Source of the DNA: Thioclava nitratireducens
Lineage (GTDB): Bacteria; Pseudomonadota; Alphaproteobacteria; Rhodobacterales; Rhodobacteraceae
Assembly (NCBI RefSeq): GCF_001940525.2
Contig: NZ_CP019437.1
Span: forward strand, 1,214,501-1,278,500
Direction of reading: 5' to 3'
DNA length: 64,000 nucleotides
Below are positions 8,415-17,016 of the stretch, one piece after another. Position 1 is the first letter of the stretch. Each line of letters starts with the position of its first letter. The translations under genes and the position numbers were made by a program. The notes under the pieces are model-generated. The model ran no database searches. It was not told the origin of the DNA and was given only the letters and a program-made list of their open reading frames with translations.

Positions 8415-9380
8415 TCAGTTGCCCTGATAGGCCTGGAGCACCTCAAGCGCGTCGGGGCTGGCCTTTTCTTTCCAGTTCGCGAGCATCTCGTCGCCGATCT
8501 TCTTCAGACCCTGCTCCAATTCGGGGCTCGGATCGACGATCGCCATGCCGTTATCCTTCATCTCGGCGGTCTTTTCGGCGGCCTCTTTCTTCGACATCTC
8601 CCAACCGCGGGTCTGCGCGGTGGCGGCGGCATCCATCACGGCCTTCTGTTCGTCTTCGCTCAGACGGTCGAAGGCGCGCTTGTTCACCACGACGATGTTC
8701 TTGGGCAGCCAGGCGTCGATCTTGGTGTAGGTGTCGACGAAGTCCCACGCCTTGGAATTCGCGCCGGTCGAGGGCGAGGTGATCATCGCCTGCAGCTGAC
8801 CCGTCGAGAAGGCCTGCGGAATGTCGACCGCTTCGACCTGCACGGGCGCGGCCTTGGCGAGCGCCGCAAATTCTTCCAGCGCCGGGTTATAGGCGCGGAA
8901 GCGCAGCCCTGCGAGGTCGTCCACGGATTTGATCTCGCCATTGGTATAGAGCCCCTGCGCCGGCCACGGCACCGAGAACAGCGGCATCAGCCCTTGCTTG
9001 TCGAGAAGCTTGGTGATGACGGGCTTCTGCGCCTCCCAAAGCTTTTCGGCCTGATCGTAGCTGGTGGCGAGGAAAGGCTGGCTGTCGACGCCGAAAGCCA
9101 GATCTTCGTTCGAGAGCGTCGAGAGGAAGAACTCTCCGATCGGCACCTGACCCGAGCGCACTGCGTTCTTGATCTCGGAATGCGGGAAGAGCGAGCCCGC
9201 CGAATGCACCTTGATCTCCAGCTTGCCGTCGGTCGCTTTCGACACGTCCTCGGCGAAGTCGCGGATATTCACGGTGTGGAAGGTGGTGTCGCCATAGGGC
9301 GTCGGCATGTCCCAGGTCTGCGCCTGAACGGCTGTGCCCAGTCCCAGCGCAACCGCGAAGCTTGCAGCAAATCTGATCAT
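8415..9380 (-). CDS. TRAP transporter substrate-binding protein (DctP family), second system
   Basis: This is a 321-residue periplasmic binding protein. The frame is open far upstream, but the real start is the ATG at 9378-9380 with an AGGAGAG ribosome site and a clean signal peptide (MIRFAASFAVALGLGTAVQA, about 20 residues). The mature protein starts QTWDMPTPYG and contains DctP elements such as HSAGSLFPHSEIKNAVRSGQ and the specificity-helix region LAGLRFRAYNPALEEF. It is transcribed divergently from pxpBCA, from a compact shared promoter region, which suggests a ligand connected with 5-oxoproline or a related lactam or acid. No ligand residues can be read from sequence alone. Confidence 0.92.
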   Translation of the reverse strand: MIRFAASFAVALGLGTAVQAQTWDMPTPYGDTTFHTVNIRDFAEDVSKATDGKLEIKVHSAGSLFPHSEIKNAVRSGQVPIGEFFLSTLSNEDLAFGVDSQPFLATSYDQAEKLWEAQKPVITKLLDKQGLMPLFSVPWPAQGLYTNGEIKSVDDLAGLRFRAYNPALEEFAALAKAAPVQVEAVDIPQAFSTGQLQAMITSPSTGANSKAWDFVDTYTKIDAWLPKNIVVVNKRAFDRLSEDEQKAVMDAAATAQTRGWEMSKKEAAEKTAEMKDNGMAIVDPSPELEQGLKKIGDEMLANWKEKASPDALEVLQAYQGN

Positions 9381-9432
9381 ATCTCTCTCCTGTCGGGTCG
9401 CGGCGGAATTCGTGTCCGCCTCTTTTTCATAA

Positions 9433-9471
9433 CGTTGACAAATTGTCTGTAAAATGAAATCAAAGTCAACG
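9433..9471. promoter_or_regulatory. Symmetric divergent promoter/operator for TRAP and pxpBCA
   Basis: CGTTGAC (9433-9439) and GTCAACG (9465-9471) form a perfect 7-bp inverted repeat. Each arm contains a TTGAC -35-like box pointing across the element, one towards pxpB (TTGACA at 9435) and one towards dctP. Within it lies GACAAATTGTC (9437-9447), an 11-base palindrome. The two promoters would overlap, so one regulator could switch both. This is read from sequence; no transcript start is known. Confidence 0.55.
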
Positions 9472-9515
9472 ATAAGTTTCAAAATCGCGACCTGACCCAG
9501 TGGAGTTGCCCTGAC

Positions 9516-10286
9516 ATGATGCTCGAAGAAGCATTGCGGCCCGGAACGGCCCAAGCGCATAGCCCGCAGATTTTGCCGGCTGGCGGAGACGGGCTGCTCG
9601 TGCGGTTCGCGCTGGTCGCGGAGCCGCGCGCGATAGCGGCGGCGCAGAGCTTTCATCAGCGCGTGACGGAGAGCGATCTGGCCGGTTTGCGCGAGGTCGT
9701 CCCCAGCCTCGTGTCGGTTCTGCTGCGTTTCGATCCGGAGGCGGTAACGCGGGCCGAGATGGCCGAGCGGCTGGAGACCCTGCTGTCCGAGGCCGATTGG
9801 CTGAGTGCGGCGCCGCATCCCGCGCAGCGCGTCTGGCATTTGCCCGTGGCGTTCGGCGGCGAACACGGTCCCGATCTGGAAGAGGCGGCGAAGCTTGCGG
9901 GGCTTTCTCCGCAGGCGGCCATCGACGAAATTACCGCGACTCCGCTGAGTGTCCTCGCCATCGGCTTCGCGCCCGGTCAACCCTATCTCGGTCTGCTGCC
10001 CGAGCATTGGAATCTCGCGCGCCGCTCCGAGCTGAACCCGCGCGTGCCAAAAGGCGCGCTCTGCGTGGCGGTGCGCCAATTGGTGCTGTTCGCGAATGCC
10101 TCGCCCACTGGCTGGCATCAGATCGCGCGGACGGCCTTCGATGTGTTCCGCCCCGACCAAACCGACCCCGTGCCGCTGCATGCGGGCGACGAGGTTCGCC
10201 TCGCGCCGGTCTCCGGCACCGAGATGGACGCGCTTTTGAAAGCGGGCGATCCGATGGGCGGCGCGCGTTGCGAGGTGCGGTCATGA
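9516..10286 (+). CDS. pxpB: 5-oxoprolinase subunit B (PxpB/KipI family)
   Basis: This 256-residue protein corresponds to allophanate-hydrolase subunit 1 (KipI), one of three subunits of the bacterial ATP-dependent 5-oxoprolinase, which opens pyroglutamate to glutamate. The core signature is present: IGFAPGQPYLGLLPEHW, then RRSELNPRVPKGALCVAV and a C-terminal SPTGWHQIART. GGAG lies about ten bases before the first of two adjacent ATGs. It overlaps pxpC by four bases (ATGA). The order B-C-A and tight overlaps indicate one operon, divergent from the TRAP transporter. Confidence 0.92.
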   Translation: MMLEEALRPGTAQAHSPQILPAGGDGLLVRFALVAEPRAIAAAQSFHQRVTESDLAGLREVVPSLVSVLLRFDPEAVTRAEMAERLETLLSEADWLSAAPHPAQRVWHLPVAFGGEHGPDLEEAAKLAGLSPQAAIDEITATPLSVLAIGFAPGQPYLGLLPEHWNLARRSELNPRVPKGALCVAVRQLVLFANASPTGWHQIARTAFDVFRPDQTDPVPLHAGDEVRLAPVSGTEMDALLKAGDPMGGARCEVRS

Positions 10287-11314
10287 GCGGCGGATCGCTG
10301 ATCCTGCGGAGCGTCGGGCCAAGCGTGAGCGTGCAGGACATGGGCCGCCCCGGTCGTATGGCGCAAGGCATCTCGCGCGGTGGCGCGGTCGATCCGCTCG
10401 CATTGGTCGAGGCGGCGGCGCTTCTGGGGTCGCGCAAACCGCTTCCCGCGTTGGAAATGGCGGTGAGCGGCGGGCGGTTCGAGGTCACGGCTCCGACGCG
10501 GATCGCCCTGACGGGTGCGCCGATGCAGGCGGAGCTTGACGGACGCCCCCTGCGCTGGGGCGCGAGCCACAGAATGGAACCAGGCGAGGTGCTGTCGATC
10601 GGTGCCGCACGTGCAGGCATGTTCGGCTACCTCACCTTCGCGGGCGGGATCGAGACGGCCGAAGTGCTGGGCAGCCGCTCGGCGCATCTGGCCGCCGGGA
10701 TCGGATCGGCGCTGGAAGCGGGCGCGCGCCTGCCGCTCGGTGCGGACCCCGAGCCCGACGCGCCCGCGATGGTTCTCACGCAGGACGACCGTTTCTCGGG
10801 GGGCACGTTGCGGATCATCCCGGGACCGCAGACGGGCCTGTTCGACGAGGCCACTTTCGCGCGGCTCAGCACGACCGAATTCACGCGCGCCCGGCAGGGC
10901 AACCGTCAGGGCGTGGCGCTCGAGAGCGATGCGCCTGCGCTGACCTCGGACAAGGCCAAAGGGCTCGCCTCGGACGTGATCTTCGAGGGCGATATTCAGA
11001 TGACGGGCGCAGGCACGCCCTATGTGCTGCTCGCCGAATGCCAGACCATCGGCGGCTACCCTCGGATCGGCACCGTGCTGCCCTGCGATCTGCCGCGCAT
11101 CGCCCAAGCCGCGCCGGGGACGAAACTGCGGTTCAAAGCGGTGACACTGGACGAGGCCGACGCCTTGGCCCTGCGCTGGGAGGCGCAGCTTCAGGCACAG
11201 CGGGCCAAGCTGCGCCCGTTGATCCGCGATCCGCACGACATTCATGACCTGCTCAGCTACCAATTGATCAGCGGCGTGACGGCAGGGCGCGAATTGGAGG
11301 AAGAAAATGGCTAA
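10283..11314 (+). CDS. pxpC: 5-oxoprolinase subunit C (PxpC/KipA family)
   Basis: This 343-residue protein is of the KipA or biotin-dependent-carboxyltransferase-like family, the PxpC subunit of 5-oxoprolinase. The frame extends far upstream, but the ATG at 10283 overlapping the pxpB stop gives the family-typical start ILRSVGPSVSVQDMGRPG followed by ISRGGAVDPLALVEAAALLG. Further conserved stretches are FGYLTFAGGIE, the GPQTGLFDE region and ECQTIGGYPRIGTVLPCDL. Its last eight bases overlap pxpA. Confidence 0.92.
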   Translation: MSGGSLILRSVGPSVSVQDMGRPGRMAQGISRGGAVDPLALVEAAALLGSRKPLPALEMAVSGGRFEVTAPTRIALTGAPMQAELDGRPLRWGASHRMEPGEVLSIGAARAGMFGYLTFAGGIETAEVLGSRSAHLAAGIGSALEAGARLPLGADPEPDAPAMVLTQDDRFSGGTLRIIPGPQTGLFDEATFARLSTTEFTRARQGNRQGVALESDAPALTSDKAKGLASDVIFEGDIQMTGAGTPYVLLAECQTIGGYPRIGTVLPCDLPRIAQAAPGTKLRFKAVTLDEADALALRWEAQLQAQRAKLRPLIRDPHDIHDLLSYQLISGVTAGRELEEENG

Positions 11315-12068
11315 GATCGACCTGAACGCCGATATCGGAGAAAGCTTCGGCCCGTGGATCATGGGCAACGACGCCGCGCTGATGGAGGTCATTACCTCCG
11401 CCAATGTCGCCTGCGGTTTCCACGCGGGCGATCCGGATGTGATGGCGCAGACGATGCGCGCAGCTGTGGCCAACGATGTCGGTATCGGCGCGCATCCGGG
11501 CTTTGCGGATCTGCAGGGCTTCGGCCGTCGGCGGATCAAGCTCAGCGCCGAGGAGCTGACGAATCTGGTCACTTATCAACTGGGCGCCGCGCAGGCGATG
11601 GCCCGCGCGGCGGGTGGCGCGGTGCGGCATTTCAAGCTGCACGGGGCGCTGTCGAACATGGCCTCGGAGGATATCGAGATCGCGCGGGCCTGCTATTCCG
11701 CCGCCCTGAAAGTGCAGCCCGACATCATCCTCGTCGTTCTGCCGCAGACCCCGATGGAGCAGGTTGCGCGCGAGTTGGAGGCCAATTGGGCGGGCGAGAT
11801 TTTCGCCGATCGCGCCTACGAGGACGACGCTTCGCTGATGGCGCGATCGAAGCCCGGTGCGGTGCTGCATGACGCCGGAGAGGTCGGCGCGCGGATCGAG
11901 GAGATGCTGCGCAAAGGCGCGATCGTGACCGCCTCGGGCAAGGAAATCCCCTGCAAGATCGACACGGTCTGCCTGCACGGCGACGGGGCAGAGGCGCTGG
12001 CGATGGCGCGGGCACTGCGCGGGCACCTGACCGAGGCTGGCTTCGAGATCGGCCGCTTCGGGGCCTGA
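11307..12068 (+). CDS. pxpA: 5-oxoprolinase subunit A (PxpA, LamB/YcsF family)
   Basis: This 253-residue LamB/YcsF-family protein is the third 5-oxoprolinase subunit. The diagnostic N terminus IDLNADIGESFG is present, followed by ANVACGFHAGDPDVM, GIGAHPGFADLQGFGRR and KLHGALSN (usually KPHGALYN). GGAGG precedes the ATG. It closes the pxpBCA operon and ends six bases before the convergent cyoD gene, so transcripts probably read into each other; no hairpin fits in the gap. Confidence 0.93.
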   Translation: MAKIDLNADIGESFGPWIMGNDAALMEVITSANVACGFHAGDPDVMAQTMRAAVANDVGIGAHPGFADLQGFGRRRIKLSAEELTNLVTYQLGAAQAMARAAGGAVRHFKLHGALSNMASEDIEIARACYSAALKVQPDIILVVLPQTPMEQVARELEANWAGEIFADRAYEDDASLMARSKPGAVLHDAGEVGARIEEMLRKGAIVTASGKEIPCKIDTVCLHGDGAEALAMARALRGHLTEAGFEIGRFGA

Positions 12069-12073
12069 TCGGC

Positions 12074-12385
12074 TCAGATCATCCGCGCGTGCAGGTTCCA
12101 CAGCAGCCACAGCGTCCCGCCGCCCATCAGCAGCAAGATCAGAGTGGTGAACAGGATCAGATGCAAGTCTTCCTGCTTCTGCCCCTTCAGGCGAATATGC
12201 AGGAAGAAGCGGAAATGGACCACGATCTGCACGATCGCGGCCACGGCGGTTGTCCACCAGATCGCAACTTTCGGCAGTAGATCCCACGCCACCAGTGCGA
12301 AGATCGGCAGGGTCAGCGCCAGCGCGAGCGCATAGCCGATCAGGTAGCTGCGGGCCTCTTGGCGTCTTTCGTCATGTTCGCTCAT
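12074..12385 (-). CDS. cyoD: Cytochrome bo3 ubiquinol oxidase subunit IV
   Basis: This 103-residue membrane protein has three hydrophobic helices and the subunit IV core QIVVHFRFFLHI, needed for assembly of the heme-copper quinol oxidase. The frame is open upstream, but the ATG at 12383-12385 (MSEHDERRQ) overlaps the cyoC stop by three bases and gives normal length. It is the last gene of the visible cyoABCD operon. No heme O synthase gene (cyoE) follows; pxpA converges immediately. Confidence 0.9.
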   Translation of the reverse strand: MSEHDERRQEARSYLIGYALALALTLPIFALVAWDLLPKVAIWWTTAVAAIVQIVVHFRFFLHIRLKGQKQEDLHLILFTTLILLLMGGGTLWLLWNLHARMI

Positions 12386-13002
12386 GCCAGCCCCCCGATA
12401 TAGACGATGGAGAAAATTCCGATCCAGACGATGTCGAGGAAGTGCCAGAGCACGGCGAGGCGCACCATCGACAGCTTTACCCGGTCGTCCAGACCGTAAA
12501 CGAGCATCTGCCCCAGGATCGCGACGGCCCAGAGGCAGGAGAACGTGACGTGCAGCCCATGCAGCGGCACCAGCGCGAAGAAGGACGACAGGAATCCGCT
12601 GCGCTGAGGTGTGCCGCCTTCCGAGAACATCTTCAGGAAGTCGTGGATTTCGAAGCCCACGAAGGTCAGCGCGAGCGCCATCGCGATCAGCAACCACAGC
12701 ACCATCTTCACCGGGCGCGGCTCGTGCTTGAGTGCGAGATGAGAAAAGCCAATCGCGACCGATGACGTCAGCAGCAGCATCGTCTCGATGAAGATCGACT
12801 TCAGCTCGAACAGTTCCTGCGGGCCGGGGCCGCCATTCGTGTTGGGCCGCATCACCACATAGGTCGCCATCAGCAGGCCGAACAGGATCGCATCGGACAT
12901 CATGAAGACCCAGAAGCCGAAGACTTCGGTTTCGGCTTGGTCGTCGGCGCTCTGGTGCTTGGAACCGAGGTTGAGGCCGGGATGACGGGTGGTCTGGCTC
13001 AT
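12382..13002 (-). CDS. cyoC: Cytochrome bo3 ubiquinol oxidase subunit III
   Basis: This 206-residue, five-helix membrane protein is subunit III of the heme-copper oxidase. The family pattern FGFWVFMMSDAILFG, ETMLLLTSSVAIGFS and HGLHVTFSCLWA is clear, and the C-terminal WHFLDIVWIGIFSIVYI is typical of CyoC. The ATG at 13002 overlaps the cyoB stop (ATGA-type overlap) and gives the expected length. It lies in the order cyoA-B-C-D, all on the minus strand. Confidence 0.93.
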   Translation of the reverse strand: MSQTTRHPGLNLGSKHQSADDQAETEVFGFWVFMMSDAILFGLLMATYVVMRPNTNGGPGPQELFELKSIFIETMLLLTSSVAIGFSHLALKHEPRPVKMVLWLLIAMALALTFVGFEIHDFLKMFSEGGTPQRSGFLSSFFALVPLHGLHVTFSCLWAVAILGQMLVYGLDDRVKLSMVRLAVLWHFLDIVWIGIFSIVYIGGLA

Positions 13003-15119
13003 CGCGTGGCCTCCTGCGACATCGGTATGGCGTGGCCGCGGTTGTCGCGGGTGTATTCGGACGTGCGGGGCACGCGCGGCGTGCGGGCGGCCAGTTCGCG
13101 GAAGGCGCGCCATTCCTTGCGGACTTCCTCGGCAGGGACGCGCTTCTCGGTGTCGCGCCGGAAGCCCTGAGCGATGATCACCAGCGGCACCAGTGCCGCA
13201 AGCGGCAGAACCGCCCACCACATGTACCATGTCAGCGTGAAGGCCAGCGCCGTGCCGAGCGCCCCGATCACTGGGCCGAACGCGGCGTTCTTCGGCAGCC
13301 AGATATCCTCGAACCCGTCCTCGGGCGGGCCGAGATCATGACCCGAGGCTTTCAGCGTCGCAAAGGCGTCGCGGCCCTCGACACGGGGCAGGGAGGGGAA
13401 GTTCCATTCCGGCGCGGGGGCGGGGATGCCCCATTCGAGCGAGCGCCCGTCCCAGGGATCGCCTACCGGCACGGCCAGCCGCTTGCGATCGCGCACCGAA
13501 ACCCAGAGTTGCACGATCAGCGCGAGGAAACCGGCGAGGATCAGGACCGCGCCGCCCAACGCGATGATCGTCCATGGCAGCCACTGCCCGGAGAAATAGC
13601 CCGACATCCGCCGCGGCATTCCCATCAGCCCCAGTACGTAGAGCGGGAAGAACGCCCCCATGAAGCCGAGTATCCAGCACCACGCGGCGCGGTAGCCCCA
13701 TTTCTCGTCGAGCCGGAACCCGAAGGCCTTGGGAAACCACATCGTGTAGCCCGCGATCATCCCGTAAAGCAGTCCGGGGATCAGCATGTTGTGGAAATGC
13801 GCCACGAGGAACAGCGTGTTGTGAACCTGGTAGTCGACCGACGGGTTCGCCAGAATGATGCCCGACAGCCCGCCGATGGTGAACAGGAACAGGAAGGCGA
13901 TGGCGTAGAGCATCGGCACCGAGATGCGCACCCGCCCGCGAAACATCGTCAGCATCCAGTCGTAGATCTTGACCCCTGTGGGCACCCCGATCGTCATCGT
14001 GGCAATGCCGAAGGCGGCATTCAGATTGGCGCTCTGGCCCATCGTGAAGAAATGGTGGACCCAAACGGTGAAGCTCAGCACCGCGATTGCCATCGTCGCG
14101 ATTACCAGTGCGGTGTAGCCGTAGAGCGTCTTGCCCGAGAAGGTCGAGAATACCTCCGACCAGACGCCGAACGCGGGCAGGATGAGGATATAGACCTCCG
14201 GATGGCCGAACAGCCAGAACAGGTTGGCGTAGTTCATCATGTTGCCGCCACCCCCATTGGTGAAGAAGTGGAAGCCCATGTAGCGATCCAGCGCGAGCAG
14301 CGCCGTCGCGATGGTCAGCGGCGGCATCGCGAAGATCATCAGGATCGAGGTGCAGAGCGACGTCCAGGTGAACAGCGGCATCCGCATAAGCTTCATTCCG
14401 GGGCAGCGCTTCTTGTAGATCGTCACGGCGAAATTCAGCCCCGTGAAAGTCGACCCGATCGACGACAGCGTCACCGCCCAGATCCAGTAATCCGGCCCCG
14501 CGCCGGGGTTGTAGGCGGCTTCCGTATAGGGCGGGTAACCGGACCAGCCGCCGGTCGAGAAGGGCTCCAGCACCAGCGAGATCATCAGGATCAGGCCGCC
14601 CGCGATCGTCAGCATCAGCGAGACCGAGTTCAGCACCGGGAAGGCCACATCGCGCGCGCCGATCTGCAACGGCATCACGAAATTGATCATGCCGGTCAGG
14701 AAGGGCATCGCCATGAAGAAGATCATGATCGTGCCATGGGTGGTGAAGAGCTGCGCGAAATGGTCGGGCATCACGATCCCACCGCCGTCATGGCCCACCA
14801 CCTGCTGGCTTCGCATCACGAAGGCTTCGGCCAGCGCCCGCGCCAGCATCACGAAGGAGAAGACGATATACATGATGCCGATCTTCTTGTGATCGACCGA
14901 AGTCAGCCACTCGCTCCAGAGCGGTCGCCACCATCCTTTCACCGTGATCAAGATAACCACGACGACGAAGCCCAGCACCGCCATGCCCGCAGCGGCAGTG
15001 CCAGTGATGCCGGAGAGCAACTCGGTCCTGCCATCGGCGCGCACGATATCGGTGACCGGCAGCGCGTCCAGCGTCAGGCGTCCGAAGGGGAAACCCCAGA
15101 TGCTGCTCCATGTGTTCAT
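12999..15119 (-). CDS. cyoB: Cytochrome bo3 ubiquinol oxidase subunit I
   Basis: This 706-residue subunit carries low-spin heme b and the heme o3-CuB site of the proton-pumping quinol oxidase. It contains HGTIMIFFMAMP (heme ligand), the D-channel region LQIGARDVAFPVLNS, GHPEVYILILPAFG with the cross-linked His-Tyr motif, WVHHFFTMG (CuB ligands), VPTGVKIYDW with the K-channel lysine, and VAHFHNMLIPG (heme ligands). It is somewhat longer than E. coli CyoB (about 660), with the excess in the C-terminal cytoplasmic tail. Its end overlaps cyoC and its start overlaps the end of cyoA. Confidence 0.96.
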   Translation of the reverse strand: MNTWSSIWGFPFGRLTLDALPVTDIVRADGRTELLSGITGTAAAGMAVLGFVVVVILITVKGWWRPLWSEWLTSVDHKKIGIMYIVFSFVMLARALAEAFVMRSQQVVGHDGGGIVMPDHFAQLFTTHGTIMIFFMAMPFLTGMINFVMPLQIGARDVAFPVLNSVSLMLTIAGGLILMISLVLEPFSTGGWSGYPPYTEAAYNPGAGPDYWIWAVTLSSIGSTFTGLNFAVTIYKKRCPGMKLMRMPLFTWTSLCTSILMIFAMPPLTIATALLALDRYMGFHFFTNGGGGNMMNYANLFWLFGHPEVYILILPAFGVWSEVFSTFSGKTLYGYTALVIATMAIAVLSFTVWVHHFFTMGQSANLNAAFGIATMTIGVPTGVKIYDWMLTMFRGRVRISVPMLYAIAFLFLFTIGGLSGIILANPSVDYQVHNTLFLVAHFHNMLIPGLLYGMIAGYTMWFPKAFGFRLDEKWGYRAAWCWILGFMGAFFPLYVLGLMGMPRRMSGYFSGQWLPWTIIALGGAVLILAGFLALIVQLWVSVRDRKRLAVPVGDPWDGRSLEWGIPAPAPEWNFPSLPRVEGRDAFATLKASGHDLGPPEDGFEDIWLPKNAAFGPVIGALGTALAFTLTWYMWWAVLPLAALVPLVIIAQGFRRDTEKRVPAEEVRKEWRAFRELAARTPRVPRTSEYTRDNRGHAIPMSQEATR

Positions 15120-16027
15120 TGTTGCGTCTCCTTCAGGCCGGCGATCTCGTCGAACATTCCGCTCGGCGCGGTCGAGAACAGGATCGGCTGCTCGGTAGGC
15201 TGGTCGAGCGCGCGGGCCAGTTCGACCTTGTTGCTTTTTTCCTCCAGCGCTGCGCGTGCCTTGTCGTCGAGAGGCAGGCCGCGCGCCTTCGCCGCCTTCA
15301 CCCAGCGCGCGAATACCTCATCGTTCATGGCGCTCGCCTTGAAATTCTGCGTGTAGAACCCTTCGCCGTTAAACTGCGTGTTGCGGCCCTCGAAGGTGCC
15401 GGGGCCGTCGGCGGCCAGATGCAGCTTCGTCTGCATCCCCTTCATCGCGTAGATCTGGCTGCCCAGCCGCGGGATCATGAAGCTCTGCATCACCGTGTCG
15501 GAGGTCAGATGCAGCTCGAGCGGGCGCGAGGCAGGGAAGGCCAGCTCGCCCACGCTCGCCACGCCTTCTTCGGGATAGAGGAACAGCCATTTCCAGTCGT
15601 AGGCGACCACATCGACGACCAGCGGCTTGCCTGCCTTGCCCGCAACCGGGTTGTAAGGATCGAGCGTGTGGGTCCGCTGCCACAGATAAACGGCAAGCAT
15701 CAGCACGACCAGGATCGGCACGCCCCAGGCCAGAATTTCGAACACCGTGGCGAACGACCAGTCGGGGCGGTATTCGCCCTTCGAGCGTCCGTAGCGGTAG
15801 CGCCGGATCAACCACGGGGTCGCCGCGAAAACCGGGATCACGACGATCGCCATGAGGATCAGGATGATCTTCAGATGAGTAACCTGAGCGGAGGCGATCG
15901 GCCCGGCCGGGTCGAGAAAACTCTCTGCTCGCGCCTCTCCCGCGCCGGTCCAGCCCCAGCCCATCCAGACGGCCAAGACCGCTCCGGAAAGGAGGGGGGC
16001 TCTGCGGATCGATGCGGCAAGGGACAT
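15116..16027 (-). CDS. cyoA: Cytochrome bo3 ubiquinol oxidase subunit II
   Basis: This is a 303-residue subunit II with an N-terminal signal or anchor, two membrane helices and a periplasmic cupredoxin domain. The CuA ligands of cytochrome c oxidases are absent: the segment reads DTVMQSFMIPRLGSQIYAMKGM with no Cys pair, which marks it as a quinol oxidase. The frame is open further upstream, but the ATG at 16025-16027 (MSLAASIRR) gives a proper signal sequence and normal length. It is first in the cyoABCD operon; the promoter must lie in the 146 bases before it. Confidence 0.94.
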   Translation of the reverse strand: MSLAASIRRAPLLSGAVLAVWMGWGWTGAGEARAESFLDPAGPIASAQVTHLKIILILMAIVVIPVFAATPWLIRRYRYGRSKGEYRPDWSFATVFEILAWGVPILVVLMLAVYLWQRTHTLDPYNPVAGKAGKPLVVDVVAYDWKWLFLYPEEGVASVGELAFPASRPLELHLTSDTVMQSFMIPRLGSQIYAMKGMQTKLHLAADGPGTFEGRNTQFNGEGFYTQNFKASAMNDEVFARWVKAAKARGLPLDDKARAALEEKSNKVELARALDQPTEQPILFSTAPSGMFDEIAGLKETQQ

Positions 16028-16173
16028 GGCAAACTCGCGTGCACAAGGGGGTGTGCGGAAACGGTAGACCGACCTCCTCGTCGGACAAGTTCGGCTGCCC
16101 AACACGTTTTTTTCACGGAACCATGCGGGCCGCTCCACGTTATGCGCGTTTCTTGGTCCTGCGAGGCAGTGTG

Positions 16174-16983
16174 TCATTGGCTGCGCCTCATCTCGTTCGG
16201 GCACAGGTCGTGGCGCATCGCCCAGTCGAGAAGCGCGCCGTCGAACCGCTCGGGTGCGACCTCCTCCAGCCCGGGGATTTCATGCAGGATGATCCGGAGC
16301 GCGCGGCGCTGTGTCTCTGTCAGGCGTGCGTCTCTCCAGAGGCGGTAGATCCCGCGCGGCAGTCTCCTCTGCGGCCGCGCGGTGCTGTAGAAAAGAGCGA
16401 AGGGAATGGATTTCACCTGTGCGACGTAGCTGGAAAATTGCGGCAGGAACTGTCCGGTGAACTCGTCGGAGCCCGGGGGAAATACCTCAGCCAGCGCCAT
16501 CACCGCGCGGCCCTGCGCTGCCGCCTGCGTGGTGGAGAAGACAAAGCTCACCGCCAGCGTAAGCACCAGCATTCCCGTCACCCCGGTGATGACAGAGATC
16601 AGCGACCAGCCGGTGCCCGCGGGGTTGGCGTAGCCGCCGCCCAGCGTCGAAAGAAGGTGCCCGGCGTAGGAGAGGCTGTCGGCGAAGCTCGCCGCAGGCA
16701 GGCCCTTTGTCGTTTCGAGCGATCGGCTCGCTGCGAAGAAGATCAGGCTCCAGCCAAAGGCGACCGCAGCGATCCAGACCGCGCCCAGCCACGCCATCGT
16801 CACCGGTCCGCAAATCCGATGCGCGATCCGCGTGTGACCAATCGTGCGCATCCGCGCGAAGCCGAACCGCGCGACGGCACGCGAGAGCGCCCCGGACTGT
16901 CCTGCGCCCAACGCGCACAGAAGGATATCCCAAAGTGAAATCGCGACGAGGGCGGCGCCGAGGAGGATCAGGAAAGTGGTCAA
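16174..16983 (-). CDS. Membrane protein with potassium-channel-like pore segment, function unknown
   Basis: This 269-residue protein starts at a TTG (16983) with CGGAG six bases upstream; no ATG fits. It has three or four hydrophobic segments in the first 150 residues and a soluble C-terminal part. The stretch LLSTLGGGYANPAGTGWSLI (residues 110-129) followed by a long hydrophobic helix (VITGVTGMLVLTLAVSFVFS) looks like the pore loop and inner helix of two-helix ion channels, where the filter normally reads TLGYGD. Here the filter-like residues are TLGGGY. The family is often labelled ion-channel-like membrane protein; selectivity is unknown. It lies between cyoA and the PerM gene on the same strand. 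Confidence 0.65.
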   Translation of the reverse strand: MTTFLILLGAALVAISLWDILLCALGAGQSGALSRAVARFGFARMRTIGHTRIAHRICGPVTMAWLGAVWIAAVAFGWSLIFFAASRSLETTKGLPAASFADSLSYAGHLLSTLGGGYANPAGTGWSLISVITGVTGMLVLTLAVSFVFSTTQAAAQGRAVMALAEVFPPGSDEFTGQFLPQFSSYVAQVKSIPFALFYSTARPQRRLPRGIYRLWRDARLTETQRRALRIILHEIPGLEEVAPERFDGALLDWAMRHDLCPNEMRRSQ

Positions 16984-17016
16984 CGAAAGCTCCGGAAGGA
17001 TGGAAAGGAAAGGTGG

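Noticed and set aside
6408..9452. 1014-codon open frame on the plus strand
   Set aside because: It is antisense to the second TRAP operon, has a composition of Arg/Gly/Asp/Gln typical of GC-rich shadow frames and no domain.
13032..15356. 774-codon plus-strand frame opposite cyoB
   Set aside because: cyoB has complete active-site motifs; the opposite frame is compositionally a shadow.
16117..16141. Exact GGAAC-N16-CGTT on the plus strand, an EcfG promoter match
   Set aside because: It points into the 3' part of a minus-strand gene and no plus-strand gene follows. About one such match is expected by chance on both strands of 64 kb.
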